Below the pieces are notes generated by a model. It saw only the letters and a program-made list of their open reading frames with translations, made no database searches and was not told where the DNA came from. Positions 43,017 through 52,700 of a stretch of 64,000 nucleotides of DNA are shown piece by piece (position 1 is the first letter of the stretch; every line of letters starts with the position of its first letter). The stretch comes from Phycisphaerales bacterium (GTDB lineage: Bacteria > Planctomycetota > Phycisphaerae > Phycisphaerales > SM1A02): contig JAQWMQ010000029.1 of NCBI GenBank assembly GCA_029246705.1, positions 35,589 through 99,588 of the forward strand, written 5' to 3'. Both the position numbers and the translations under genes were made by a program.

Positions 43017-43880
43017 TCAGTCAGATCCTCCCTGAGAACCCCGAGAACCCGATTTGTCACGCGAGACGCGATCTCGAACGCGATACGCCGCCCGACGAAG
43101 TGCCGTCAGCTCACCCCGCGAAAGTTCACGCCACTCCCCCGGAGAGAGACCCTTCAAGGCAAGCGGTCCCATGCGAACACGACGGAGCTTCTTCACGGGG
43201 TAGCCCAGATTGGCCAACATGCGACGGATCTGACGGTTTCGCCCTTCGCGAAGCTCCATGAAAAGCAAGGTGCGATCTCGGTCTCGCTTGATGATGGACA
43301 GCTTGGATTGGCTGGTTCTCTTACCACCGGTTCGATTACGACCGGTGAGGAAGATGCCTTGCTCGAGTCGAGCGATATCCTCCTGCTCGAGCCGCCCTCC
43401 CACTGAGACTTCGTAGCCCTTGTGAACTCCGTACCTCGGGTGGGTGAGTCGGTTGGAGAGCTCTCCATCATTGGTCAGCAACAGCAGGCCCGAGGATTCC
43501 GCATCAAGACGCCCCACCGGGAAAAGACGTGGTTTATCAGGGTGATTGACCAGATCGATGGCGCGTCGACGTCCTTCGGGATCCCGGTTCGTGCTCACCG
43601 TTCCGCGGGGTTTGAAGAGCATCACGTAGATGTTGCGTCGCGAACGACCGATCACTCGGTCACCGACGGTGATGCGATCCTGTTCGGGATCGACCCAGGC
43701 AGGCAGGGCGCTCACGAGCTCGCCGTTGACGGCAACATGCCCGTCCTCGATCAGCTCTTCGCAGGCCCTTCGAGAGGCCACTCCAGCCTCGGCCAGGACC
43801 TTCTGCAGTCGTGGTCCACGGGTGTTGTCGGCGTAGGAATGGGCGGCTTTCTTGGTGGGTCGAGGGCTCATGACGGCCAT
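43017..43880 (-). CDS. 23S rRNA pseudouridine synthase, RluB/RsuA family
   Basis: 287 residues. N-terminal S4 domain (RLQKVLAEAGVASRRACEELI, then DGHVAVNG) and catalytic domain with VGRLDAESSGLLLLTNDG, containing the catalytic Asp in GRLDAES, and the HPRYGVHKGYEV and EGRNRQIRRMLANLGYPV motifs. These enzymes isomerise uridine in 23S (RluB, RluE) or 16S (RsuA) rRNA; exact position cannot be assigned. A basic Arg/Ser tail ends the protein. The ATG at 43880 is chosen over upstream in-frame extension that overlaps the divergent YihY leader. Confidence 0.93.
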   Translation of the reverse strand: MAVMSPRPTKKAAHSYADNTRGPRLQKVLAEAGVASRRACEELIEDGHVAVNGELVSALPAWVDPEQDRITVGDRVIGRSRRNIYVMLFKPRGTVSTNRDPEGRRRAIDLVNHPDKPRLFPVGRLDAESSGLLLLTNDGELSNRLTHPRYGVHKGYEVSVGGRLEQEDIARLEQGIFLTGRNRTGGKRTSQSKLSIIKRDRDRTLLFMELREGRNRQIRRMLANLGYPVKKLRRVRMGPLALKGLSPGEWRELSRGELTALRRAAYRVRDRVSRDKSGSRGSQGGSD

Positions 43881-43953
43881 TCTAGGGTGGGAATGGATTC
43901 CTTCGCGGGCTTGGGGGATGCACGCGACCGGATCGACCGATAGAAGGGTGGTC

Positions 43954-45339
43954 GTGAGTACCCCAAAGCGATCCAACTTCAGCTCCTTTCTTGGTCACAT
44001 TCGAGCCGGCTTTCGCTGGCTGAAGCAAGCCGTCAACGAGCCCCAGAAAAATCTCGATGAGTTTCAGAAGCGGTTTCGACGTGCCTTCGAGGTGGCTCGA
44101 TACTCCCTCCAACACCTGAGCCAGGACCGTGCACCCCAGATGGCGGCATCGCTGTCCTTTCGAACCCTGTTCGGCATCCTGCCGGTACTGGTGGTGGCCA
44201 CCATCGCCGCTCGCAGCCTGCTGGGTGACAAGTTCCAGAGCATGACCAAGCAGGTCATCGAGCAATTGGGCCTGAACGAGGTCCAGATCATTCCCCCCAC
44301 GGTGGATGCGACCGGGTCGATGAAACCCGTGGGGCTGGGGTCCTGGCTGGATGGCATCGTGGCGACCGCCTCGAGGGTGGACGTCTCTGCCCTGGGCTGG
44401 GTCGGCATGGGCGTGGTGATCTTTTCGGCCCTCTGGGTGATGGTCACGATCGAGAACAGCTTCAACACGATCTACCGGGCAAGAACCGGAAGAGGTTGGG
44501 CCAAGCGGCTGCTGGTCTACTGGTGCGTGATCACCGTCGGCCCGGTCATGCTGGGGGTGATGCCCTGGGTGTGGGGCCAGCTGAGCGCTCTGATCTCGAC
44601 CTTGCCGAGGTGGTACTGGCTGGCGATCACCATCCAGGTGGTCTCCAGCGTCATGATGTTCTGGATCTTCATGCTGGTGGTGTATCTCTGGGTCCCGAAT
44701 GCACGGGTCCAGTTCAAGCCCGCCCTGATCGGAGCCCTGTTCGCGGCCATCCTGCTTGAAATCGGCAAGCGATCCCTGGGCGCCTACATGCAGAACGCCT
44801 TCAGCGTCAGCAGCCTCTACGGCTCGCTGGGCCTGATTCCGGTCTTCATGTTCTGGATGTACCTGATGTGGATGTTCGTCCTCTTCGGACTCGAGGTGGC
44901 TGCGATCCTGCAGGCACTCCGAGGGCGCGCCCTGCAATCGATGCTTGAAGAGGACACGGGCGGTCTGCTTGATCCTGCCTCGATCCTTTCGGTGATGACC
45001 GCGGTCTCCCATGGTTTCCAGCAGGGCGAGCTGGCGACGGAGAACCAGATCGTGATGGAAACCGGCCTCAGGCCTGAAGTTGTGGAGCACATGCTCGAAC
45101 GCCTGGAAGTGCGGGGCTTCCTTCACGAGGTCGAGGGCGGGGACGGATACGTCCTGGCGCGCCCCCCTGAGCAGATCTCGGCCAACGAGCTCATGGACGT
45201 GGCGTTCGAACTCGTTGATGACACGGCAACCAGTCGCCAGCTCACGCCGATTCTCCAGAAGCTGCGGGAGGCCCAGCTCGCGCTGGCCTCGAAGAGCTCC
45301 CTGAAGTCGCTTTCCGACGACATCACCACGCCTTCGTAG
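43954..45339 (+). CDS. YihY/BrkB-family membrane protein
   Basis: 461 residues. Family motif ASLSFRTLFGILPVLVVATI is the YihY/UPF0761 opening (often mis-named ribonuclease BN), and multiple membrane helices follow through residue ~325, ending with YGSLGLIPVFMFWMYLMWMF. A cytosolic C-terminal domain of ~130 residues with winged-helix-like EVVEHMLERLEVRGFLHEVE follows. Function of the family is unknown, maybe transport. GTG at 43954 has GAAGG upstream; an ATG at 43918 is an alternative. Divergent from the pseudouridine synthase. Confidence 0.85.
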   Translation: MSTPKRSNFSSFLGHIRAGFRWLKQAVNEPQKNLDEFQKRFRRAFEVARYSLQHLSQDRAPQMAASLSFRTLFGILPVLVVATIAARSLLGDKFQSMTKQVIEQLGLNEVQIIPPTVDATGSMKPVGLGSWLDGIVATASRVDVSALGWVGMGVVIFSALWVMVTIENSFNTIYRARTGRGWAKRLLVYWCVITVGPVMLGVMPWVWGQLSALISTLPRWYWLAITIQVVSSVMMFWIFMLVVYLWVPNARVQFKPALIGALFAAILLEIGKRSLGAYMQNAFSVSSLYGSLGLIPVFMFWMYLMWMFVLFGLEVAAILQALRGRALQSMLEEDTGGLLDPASILSVMTAVSHGFQQGELATENQIVMETGLRPEVVEHMLERLEVRGFLHEVEGGDGYVLARPPEQISANELMDVAFELVDDTATSRQLTPILQKLREAQLALASKSSLKSLSDDITTPS

Positions 45340-45396
45340 CGCCCTCGAAAGATTCAACTCAACCGCGTCTTCTCTCAGGAGTGATGCAACAAGATG

Positions 45397-45426
45397 CGGG
45401 GAAGCGTATAGACTCCCCGTACCACC
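45397..45426 (+). terminator. Weak terminator-like hairpin after the YihY gene
   Basis: CGGGGA (45397-45402) pairs with TCCCCG (45414-45419) around an 11-base loop, then a short spacer and TTTTCTT. It lies 58 bp past the stop and 67 bp before the next start. The stem is short, so confidence is low. Confidence 0.35.
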
Positions 45427-45492
45427 TTTTCTTAGATCCACATGGCAAGGATTGCCCCCACCCTGACGGGTGCACATGCGCGGAGATCGCAA

Positions 45493-46665
45493 ATGGATCA
45501 TGCTCCGAACAACGAACCGTCCCCATCAGAGACCTCTGCAACCGATGGTGGCGAGCCAAGTGCCGCTCACTTTCGTGAAGCCGCCCGACTTGCTGCGGCT
45601 CGCGTGCGAGCGGCGATGGCAGGCATGCCCGATGAAACCGATGAAGTCGAGGAGACCGACGACGCACCGCCGATGACCGCGCCCAGCGCGAAGGCGATGG
45701 AGGCCGTTGCCCGCAAGCGAGCCCGATCCTTCACCGAAAAGGCCGCCCAGGACACCGCGATCGACGCAAGCAAGTCCAGCAAGAAGTCGATCAACAAGCG
45801 CATCAGCGCTGCCAACGACAAGGCTGCAAGCCTGCTGCCCGAGATCGACGAGAGACTGGAGACGGGCGCACGCATGCTGCGCGCGTTCGAATCGCAGATC
45901 GAACGCCTTGAAAGATCCGCTCGCAACGCCGAGGAGGCAACCGCCGGCATCGGATCCGAGTTGGACCAGGAAGGCCTGGAGAAGACCACCGAGGCATTCG
46001 AAGCACGTTTCTCCGTGGCACAGGAAAAGGCCGAGGAAGCGACCCGCGGACTGGCGAGCATCAGTACCGAGTCAAACCAGACCGCCGATGCGCTGGCAAC
46101 CGGACTCGAGACCGCGACCACCGTCAAGAACCTGCTGGAAACGACGATCAAGGAACTCGCCGAGGAGGCGGAACGTCGAAGCAGCGAGGTCAAGGCACTG
46201 CTGGCGAGGACCGAGGAGTCACTCGTGCAGATGAACCAGCAGCTGGCAAGAGCCGAGAAGGTCGAGCAGGGCATCAAGGACGGGCTCGAACGTTCCGAAG
46301 CCACCGCGAGGAACATCGAGATCATCGCCAACGAACGCATGGCCCAGGCGCAGTCGAATGCCGAACAGATCGAACGTGCTTCCCAGGCCGCACTGGGTTC
46401 GGTTCGCGAGCATGTCGCAAAGGAACTCGCCGGAATCAGTCGCGCACTCCTGCAGCAATCCTCGGGCACGATGCCCAGCACAAAACCCTTTGTCGCGACC
46501 AAGACCACCGAAGCAGTGCAGATCGAACCTCCACTCATCGAAGTCGAACCGCCCAGGCAGACCGTCGACACGCCCCCCGTGTCCCAGCCCGTGACCGGAC
46601 AGATCTCTCATGGAACGCTTTCGATCGATGAATCCACGATCAAGCACCTGGACCGGCAGGACTGA
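45493..46665 (+). CDS. Coiled-coil protein, function unknown
   Basis: 390 residues from ATG 45493 (GGAG about 7 bases upstream). Two acidic/Ala-rich segments precede a long alpha-helical coiled coil (~110-330) full of Glu, Lys, Ala heptads (for example ESQIERLERSARNAEEATAG, EEAERRSSEVKALLARTEES); a Pro/Val-rich tail ends the protein. There is no signal peptide or membrane helix. The repeats look like methyl-accepting or structural coiled-coil proteins without signalling motifs. It overlaps the next gene by 38 bp. Confidence 0.75.
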   Translation: MDHAPNNEPSPSETSATDGGEPSAAHFREAARLAAARVRAAMAGMPDETDEVEETDDAPPMTAPSAKAMEAVARKRARSFTEKAAQDTAIDASKSSKKSINKRISAANDKAASLLPEIDERLETGARMLRAFESQIERLERSARNAEEATAGIGSELDQEGLEKTTEAFEARFSVAQEKAEEATRGLASISTESNQTADALATGLETATTVKNLLETTIKELAEEAERRSSEVKALLARTEESLVQMNQQLARAEKVEQGIKDGLERSEATARNIEIIANERMAQAQSNAEQIERASQAALGSVREHVAKELAGISRALLQQSSGTMPSTKPFVATKTTEAVQIEPPLIEVEPPRQTVDTPPVSQPVTGQISHGTLSIDESTIKHLDRQD

Positions 46666-47899
46666 ACCCCGACCGGGATCATGGTCCACCCTGGCCGGAG
46701 GAATCCTGCTGATCGCCTCGCTGCTGGGTGCAACCAACTCGGCCCGAGCCCAGGATCCGGCGAAGACTCCGCAAGGCACGACCGCTGCACCGATTCCGAG
46801 AATGCTTTCGAAGCTCAAAACGCTTCCGGGCACCTTGCGACTGCCGGTGATCGATGGCGCCGTGGTGAACATCGGCACCCGCACCGTGCTGCTCGGCGGG
46901 ATGACCGCTGATTTCAATGCCACCCCCGCGATCCAGATGCGCCAACCCGACGGAGCCTGGCGGCCCGTCGGGAACCAGATGCTCGAAGCCCGGATCGCCC
47001 CTCGAGCGATCGGGCTCGGGGATGGTCGGATCTTCATCTGGGGCGGTGATTCCGGTTCGGCAAGAGGCACCCTGACCGTTCGGAACGACGGCGAGCTGCT
47101 TGATCCGCGGATCGCGGGCAGTGCCAAGAAAATCGACCCACCCAAGGGAAGCGACTGGCAGGCGCCAAGCGCTCCCTGCCTGCTGACTGACGGAACGATC
47201 GCACTCGCCGCGGAACAGGGTGTGCACCGCTTCGATCCGAAGACCGGAGACTGGCGAGACCCGATCGCCCTGCCGGTGCCGCTCGTCCAGCCAGCACTCT
47301 GCCTGCTTGACGGGCAACGGGTTCTCGTGATCACCACCGGACCTGCTGGGGATGGAGCACGGGTCCTCGAGGTCGACTGCAGCAGCGGTACCGTCGAAAC
47401 CTGGTCGAACCAGCTGCCCGAACCGATCCCGGGTGCCGAACTGCACCTGCTTCCGGGAAATCGGATCGTTGCAACGACCTGGCTCCAACCGGACGGACAA
47501 CGTTCACGGCGGACGATCCTGCTGAAGGCCACGGATCGCACCATCCAATCAGGTCCCCAGTTGCCGACAACGGATGACGCGACCGGATGGATCGCCTCCT
47601 GCGTCAACGGCGGAGACATCCTGATGCTGGCATCGGACGCGTCATCGACCGAAGACGACCTGCGCGCATTCCTTCTCCGCAGCCAACGCGGTGGAAACCT
47701 TCGACTCTGGCAACTGACCACGCCACCCAAGGGACGGCGGAGGATGTTGTGCCCTCGAGGTGACAGGTCCTTCGAGCTGATCGGTGGTTATCGCTACCTG
47801 AGTGCCAGAGAAGCCAGGCAAGAGGGCGCACCGGAAGGTGCCAGGCTCTTCAGCACCACGCTCGAGCTGGACTATGGGACCGGGCCGATCGGCGATTGA
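46628..47899 (+). CDS. Secreted protein with propeller-like repeats
   Basis: 423 residues from the ATG at 46628 (a further ATG at 46610 is possible). A basic N-terminus precedes a signal peptide hydrophobic core (STLAGGILLIASLLGATNSA, then RAQD, residues ~25-47). The rest contains repeated short strands with GG, W and D residues (RTVLLGGM, GDGRIFIWGGDSGS, GVHRFDPKTGDWRDP) typical of Kelch-like beta propellers. No catalytic residues visible. Its start lies within the coiled-coil gene, so overlapping translation is implied. Confidence 0.75.
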   Translation: MNPRSSTWTGRTEPRPGSWSTLAGGILLIASLLGATNSARAQDPAKTPQGTTAAPIPRMLSKLKTLPGTLRLPVIDGAVVNIGTRTVLLGGMTADFNATPAIQMRQPDGAWRPVGNQMLEARIAPRAIGLGDGRIFIWGGDSGSARGTLTVRNDGELLDPRIAGSAKKIDPPKGSDWQAPSAPCLLTDGTIALAAEQGVHRFDPKTGDWRDPIALPVPLVQPALCLLDGQRVLVITTGPAGDGARVLEVDCSSGTVETWSNQLPEPIPGAELHLLPGNRIVATTWLQPDGQRSRRTILLKATDRTIQSGPQLPTTDDATGWIASCVNGGDILMLASDASSTEDDLRAFLLRSQRGGNLRLWQLTTPPKGRRRMLCPRGDRSFELIGGYRYLSAREARQEGAPEGARLFSTTLELDYGTGPIGD

Positions 47900-48019
47900 T
47901 CGCTCCTGCCCCCCACCCATGCCGCAGAATCCTGCCAGACCGACCGGGACGCGAGACATCGCCCCGTTCGTGGACCAAGCGCGGACAAGTTTCAGGCGCG
48001 ATGAGCCGAATCGTGGGTC

Positions 48020-48430
48020 ATGGCACCATTCTTCGAACAGACGAAAAAGGGCTCCTTCACCAACTATGCAGAGAATGCTCAGTACGCAGCATGCGTGCAG
48101 GAGCCGAATGGACTGGTCATCAAGGTGGTGACACCTTCCGTCGGCCAGCACGAGGCACCGATCATCTCGCTGGAAGTCATGGAGGCCCTCAAGGAGACCG
48201 CACCCAACTGCAATTGGGTCGTGATCGACCTTTCAGCGGTCTCGGTGGTCTCCAGCATGGGTCTGGCCATGTGCCTGGATATCCGCAAGCAGGCGAAGAT
48301 TCAGGGCATGAAGACCGCCCTGTTCGGCATGAACGCCCATTTGCGTGGACTTTTCCAGATGATGCGCGTGGAGAGGCTTTACAAGGTGATGCATTCAAAG
48401 GACGATTTGAAGGCACTCATCAAGGGCTGA
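48020..48430 (+). CDS. STAS-domain anti-sigma factor antagonist-like protein
   Basis: 136 residues. LVIKVVTPSVGQ, WVVIDLSAVSVVSSMGLAMC and MKTALFGMNAHLRGLFQMM form a STAS fold, with Ser-Ser before Met-Gly at the position normally phosphorylated in SpoIIAA-like antagonists. In such systems an anti-sigma kinase binds the dephosphorylated form; no RsbW or SpoIIE partner is in the window. Weak ribosome binding site. It is followed 32 bp later by a lipoprotein gene. Confidence 0.85.
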   Translation: MAPFFEQTKKGSFTNYAENAQYAACVQEPNGLVIKVVTPSVGQHEAPIISLEVMEALKETAPNCNWVVIDLSAVSVVSSMGLAMCLDIRKQAKIQGMKTALFGMNAHLRGLFQMMRVERLYKVMHSKDDLKALIKG

Positions 48431-48462
48431 CCCGTCGGGGTGGCCCACACAAAGGACCACTC

Positions 48463-48780
48463 ATGACCATGCAGTCACGCCAACCGGCAACATCAGGCCA
48501 AAGAAGAATCCTCACCGGGCTTCTTCCACTCTTCGTAGGCAGCCTCCTGCTGGGTGGGTGCTATCAAAGGGTCGTTCATGACCGGCAGGGCAACTACGTG
48601 GGCACCGTCTACGAGGGGAACCTTCCGGATGACTCTCGAGGGTTCTGGTCGGACATCTCCGACACCAATCAGGTCGTTCCGAAGACCCGCTCCGAGGAGT
48701 CCCAGCGGGTCCAGGATCGCTACCAGGAAATCTACGACCGTCAGACCAAGGGCCTGGACCTTGGATCCGGAAATCGGTGA
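48463..48780 (+). CDS. Small lipoprotein
   Basis: 105 residues. ATG at 48463 with AAAGGA upstream. A basic N-terminus (MTMQSRQPATSGQRR) and a hydrophobic segment end in the lipobox LLLGGC, so the Cys is likely lipidated and membrane anchored. The mature part (YQRVVHDRQGNYVGTVYEGN and a Lys/Glu-rich C-terminus) has no recognised domain. It follows the STAS gene. Confidence 0.75.
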   Translation: MTMQSRQPATSGQRRILTGLLPLFVGSLLLGGCYQRVVHDRQGNYVGTVYEGNLPDDSRGFWSDISDTNQVVPKTRSEESQRVQDRYQEIYDRQTKGLDLGSGNR

Positions 48781-48897
48781 GCCTCCGGTGGCGGAGCACG
48801 CTAGACTCTAGAACCACGCTTCCCGCATCAGGCCGGTCAAGACCCGGCGGCTGCGGGAGATCTGTTCAGACCCGAGCCAACAGTCCTTGGAGTTCCG

Positions 48898-49467
48898 ATG
48901 GGCATTGAAGCCGCACTTCCGCACGACAGCATCATGACCACGCAGTTCAACCGCGTGGTGAACTGGGCCCGTCGTTCGAGCGTATGGCCGCTTCCCTTCG
49001 CCACCGCCTGCTGCGGCATCGAACTGATGGCCACCGCCTGCAGTCGTTTCGACCTCGCCCGCTTCGGCGCGGAGGTCATGCGCTTCAGCCCACGACAGGC
49101 CGACCTGCTGATCGTGGCTGGTCGCATCGGCATCAAGTCGCTTCCGGTGCTGCAGCGGATCTACATGCAGATGGCCGAGCCCAAATGGGTGATCTCGATG
49201 GGCGCCTGTGCCTCGACCGGCGGTGTCTTCGACACCTACGCCGTCGTCCAGGGCGTCGATCAGTTCATCCCCGTCGATGTCTATGTACCAGGATGCCCCC
49301 CACGACCGGAGATGCTCATCGAAGGCATCATGGCCATCCAGCGGATCATCGACAACGACAACATCCCGAAGGATCAGGACGGCAAGCGGCTTCCACTGAA
49401 CATCGCAGTGCAGCCGAACTTCGAGCCCAGCGCTCAGCCCGTGGACGTCTCCATCGGCGCCACCTGA
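48898..49467 (+). CDS. nuoB: NADH-quinone oxidoreductase subunit B
   Basis: 189 residues. Binds the terminal [4Fe-4S] cluster N2 of complex I. ACCGIE gives Cys38 and Cys39, GACAS gives Cys104 and VPGCPPRP gives Cys133, all four ligands. GGAG lies 6 bases before the ATG. It is isolated here, without nuoA, nuoC or other nuo genes; either the genes are elsewhere in this genome or this is an extra copy. The last ~25 residues are a longer tail than the shortest NuoB. Confidence 0.95.
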   Translation: MGIEAALPHDSIMTTQFNRVVNWARRSSVWPLPFATACCGIELMATACSRFDLARFGAEVMRFSPRQADLLIVAGRIGIKSLPVLQRIYMQMAEPKWVISMGACASTGGVFDTYAVVQGVDQFIPVDVYVPGCPPRPEMLIEGIMAIQRIIDNDNIPKDQDGKRLPLNIAVQPNFEPSAQPVDVSIGAT

Positions 49468-49726
49468 GCCTGCCATCGCCACGAGCATTCCGAAGACTCG
49501 AATCCGGCTCCGGCGGGGCCAGGCTGTCTGGTGCCTGCGAATCTCCCAAGAAGGCGGCGATAAAGCCGCGGATCAGGGCCTCGCACGATCTCAGATCGGC
49601 TTCTGCGTGAAAAAGACGCGAAATCCCGACTTCGCCTGCTAAAAACGAGTGTGGTGTGCGGAGTCACTCCGGAGAACAAGGCGGTTTCAGATCGCCACCC
49701 GGGCCGAAAAATACGTGGAGTACTTG

Positions 49727-52700
49727 ATGTCTTCAAGAACATTGTGTGCAGCTTTGGGGCTGCTTGTTTCAATGGGGTCATACGTGCCGACAGCGTCGGC
49801 CCATGACCGAATGCTTCCTCTGGAAAAGATGGCGACGCAACCAAAGATGACCTTCGTGGGCACCGTTCGATCGGTCGAACCTCGTTGGGTGAACGACAAC
49901 CTGATCATGACCCGGGTCAGTTTCGACCTGCGTGCGAAGGTCGCCGGCGAATTCCCCGAGGGAAAGACGCTGGAATTCGAACAGTTCGGTGGCACGGTCG
50001 GTGACGAGAGCATCGAGCATTCGCACATGCCCCTCTGGGAGATCGGCGAGTCCTACCTCGTCTTCGCCGAGGACCCAGCCCTGTCCGGCGCGGTCCCGAC
50101 CTACGGTGGCGAGTGTGGTTTCTACCGATTGATCGCCGATGAGTCGGATGCATCGATTCTTTATCCGGTGGACACCCACGACCGTCCGATCAGTGCGATC
50201 CGAGACGGCATGTTCAAGCTCGCACGACCGGCGATCCGGATCGACAAGGGCGTGGCGTCGCTGGCCGGCGCGGAACCCTACCAGGCAGGCCTGCCGAAAT
50301 CTCGGAACGGCGAGATGAGCACGATCGCGACCTTCGAGGACACGGTCGAAGTCCTGAACCTCGACCAGATCGTCCAGGCCATCCACGCCGTCCGAGGTGA
50401 TGAGGGAGGCCCCATGGAAGGTCTTCCCGAAGGGGGAACGCTGCGTCGCTCGCAAGGCGGCCTCGCCGGCCTGACCTTGTGCTGGTGCGGATGGCACAGC
50501 ATCTTCCTGGTGTTCGAGCAGGTTCCGAGCTCCTGGGCGAACTACGACAACAACGAGTGGTGCATGGCTCGCATCAACAAGTACCTCGACCTGACTCGCT
50601 ATCAAAACGACGACGGATCCTGGGGCGTCAACGGCGACGATGAACTTACCGGCTTCCCGACGAACGCCGACTTGAGGTTTATCTACGGCCTTAACGATGA
50701 GGGAAACTGGGCCATCCAGTGGGGCTCGAGCCTTGCCATGTGCGTTGGGACTTCTGGGTCCGGCTGCGACCGGATCACGGAAGCCGACATCCACGTCAAT
50801 TCGGCGTACAGGTGGCGATACAACTTCGCAGACGCCTTCCAGGGTGCCGATGACGTCTTCTTCTACGACCCGATCATGCTGCACGAAATGGGGCACGCAC
50901 TGGCCCTCGAGACCGATGTATGCAACGAGGACTACCAGTTCGATCGCAACACGATCATGTGTGCGGGCACCAACGACATCGTCGAGTACGGCAAGGGACT
51001 TCATCGCCGTGACGCCAAGGCACTGCGCATCTCATACGACGACAACCTGGACATCGCCGACACCATCAACCGGACGGACATGGGCGTCGAATCCTGGTAC
51101 ATGGATGGTGACATCGAGAACGGTTCGATCGACCAGTCGAACGTACAACCGGGCGACATCATCAACATGCGAGACCTGGTCGTCGAGAACATGTCGACCT
51201 GGGACGTCTCCAGCGTCAGGATCAGATGTTTCCTGTCCACGAACATGACCATCAGTGAATACGACTACGAGTCTCCCACCTACTTCAGCTGGGGCACCTT
51301 CAACGAGGACACCGACTCCCGTGGCGACTACGAGTGGACGGTCCCATCGAACATCCCCGCCGGTGACTACTACGTCGGCGTCATGGTCACCTACGGAGGC
51401 AACAGCTACACCCAGGACTCCATCAGCGGCAACAACACCACCTTCTTCCCGGAAGTGCTCACCGTGGACGAGGCCGACCCCCCCACCTGGGTGATCCGCC
51501 AGATCGACTGGGACTGGATCTTCGCCAACACCTTCTATGCCAACAGCAACAATGGATCCGGGGAAAGCCAGTTCAGGCCGTTCTGCCCGGGTGGCGGACG
51601 CATGGGTCCGAGCCAGTTCTTCGAAGCGGCAGCCCCCATCGGCGGGAAACTGCGTGTCGCACCGACTGGTCACAGCTATGGCGAGGGTTTCGGCCAGGAA
51701 CCGGGCCCTGCCATCGCGATCTACCTTTCGGAAAACGGTCTTCCCGGCGAGTTGCTCCAGGTGTTCTGCGGAACCAGCACGAGCAACCCCGCGATCATCG
51801 AAATCCAACCGAACCAGCCCTACATCATCCAGATCGGTGCCCTCGAGGGTTCACCCGCATTCACCGGCTGGATGAATGCCGCGATCGAGACCGACATCCC
51901 GGTCGGGTCCGCCCCGCAGTTCCCCATCCAGTGGAGCGAAGGGCAGAACGAGACCCTCGGTCAGGAATTCGCTCCTCCGATGGACCTGCCCTGCAGCAGC
52001 AGCTCGTCGATGGGGCGCTGGTACGCCTACACCGCACCGTGCGACGGCACCATCAAGGTGTCCACCTGCAACCAGGTCACGAACTTCCCTTCGGTGGTTT
52101 CAATCCACCTGCCCGAGCAGGGACTGCCAGCAGTCGACTGCGGCACCTGGGATGACATGCGGTGCGACGGATCGTTCGGTGCGAACGCAACGACTGAGAT
52201 GCTTGCGGGTCAGAAGATCCTGATTCGCATCGCGACCGCGGACCCAGGCGAGAACATGATGTTCCAGATGGACGTCGAGATGGCTCCTGAAGAGGACTCG
52301 TTGTTCAAGTGCGAGAACGCACCCGCCATGAAGCCGGGTGAGAACTTCATCACCGGAAACGGAACGTCGAATGCGTTCATTCCCATCTGCGACGAGCCCT
52401 GGGAGATCCCGGCTTTCGGCACCTGGCGAAGTCTGAACGGCCTCGATGACGTTCTCGTCACGGTCACCACCTGCGAAGACTTCGGCGGCCAGACCGGCAG
52501 CGAGGTCTCGGTGACCCTGTACGAAGGCGACTGCTCGTCGCTGGTTCCGCTTGCCTGCAACAACTTCGGTTGCTCCGACGGCGGCGCACAGTTTGCCGTG
52601 ACCTCCCCCACCGACCTCAAGATCCACTTCCAGACCACCTCCGATGCGATGGTGATCGTGCGGATCGAGGAACTTCCCTGCGATGGCGACCTCAACGGGG

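Noticed and set aside
43882..45501. 539-codon antisense frame opposite the YihY gene
   Set aside because: Lies fully antisense to a recognised family gene; His/Asp-rich shadow sequence without a domain.
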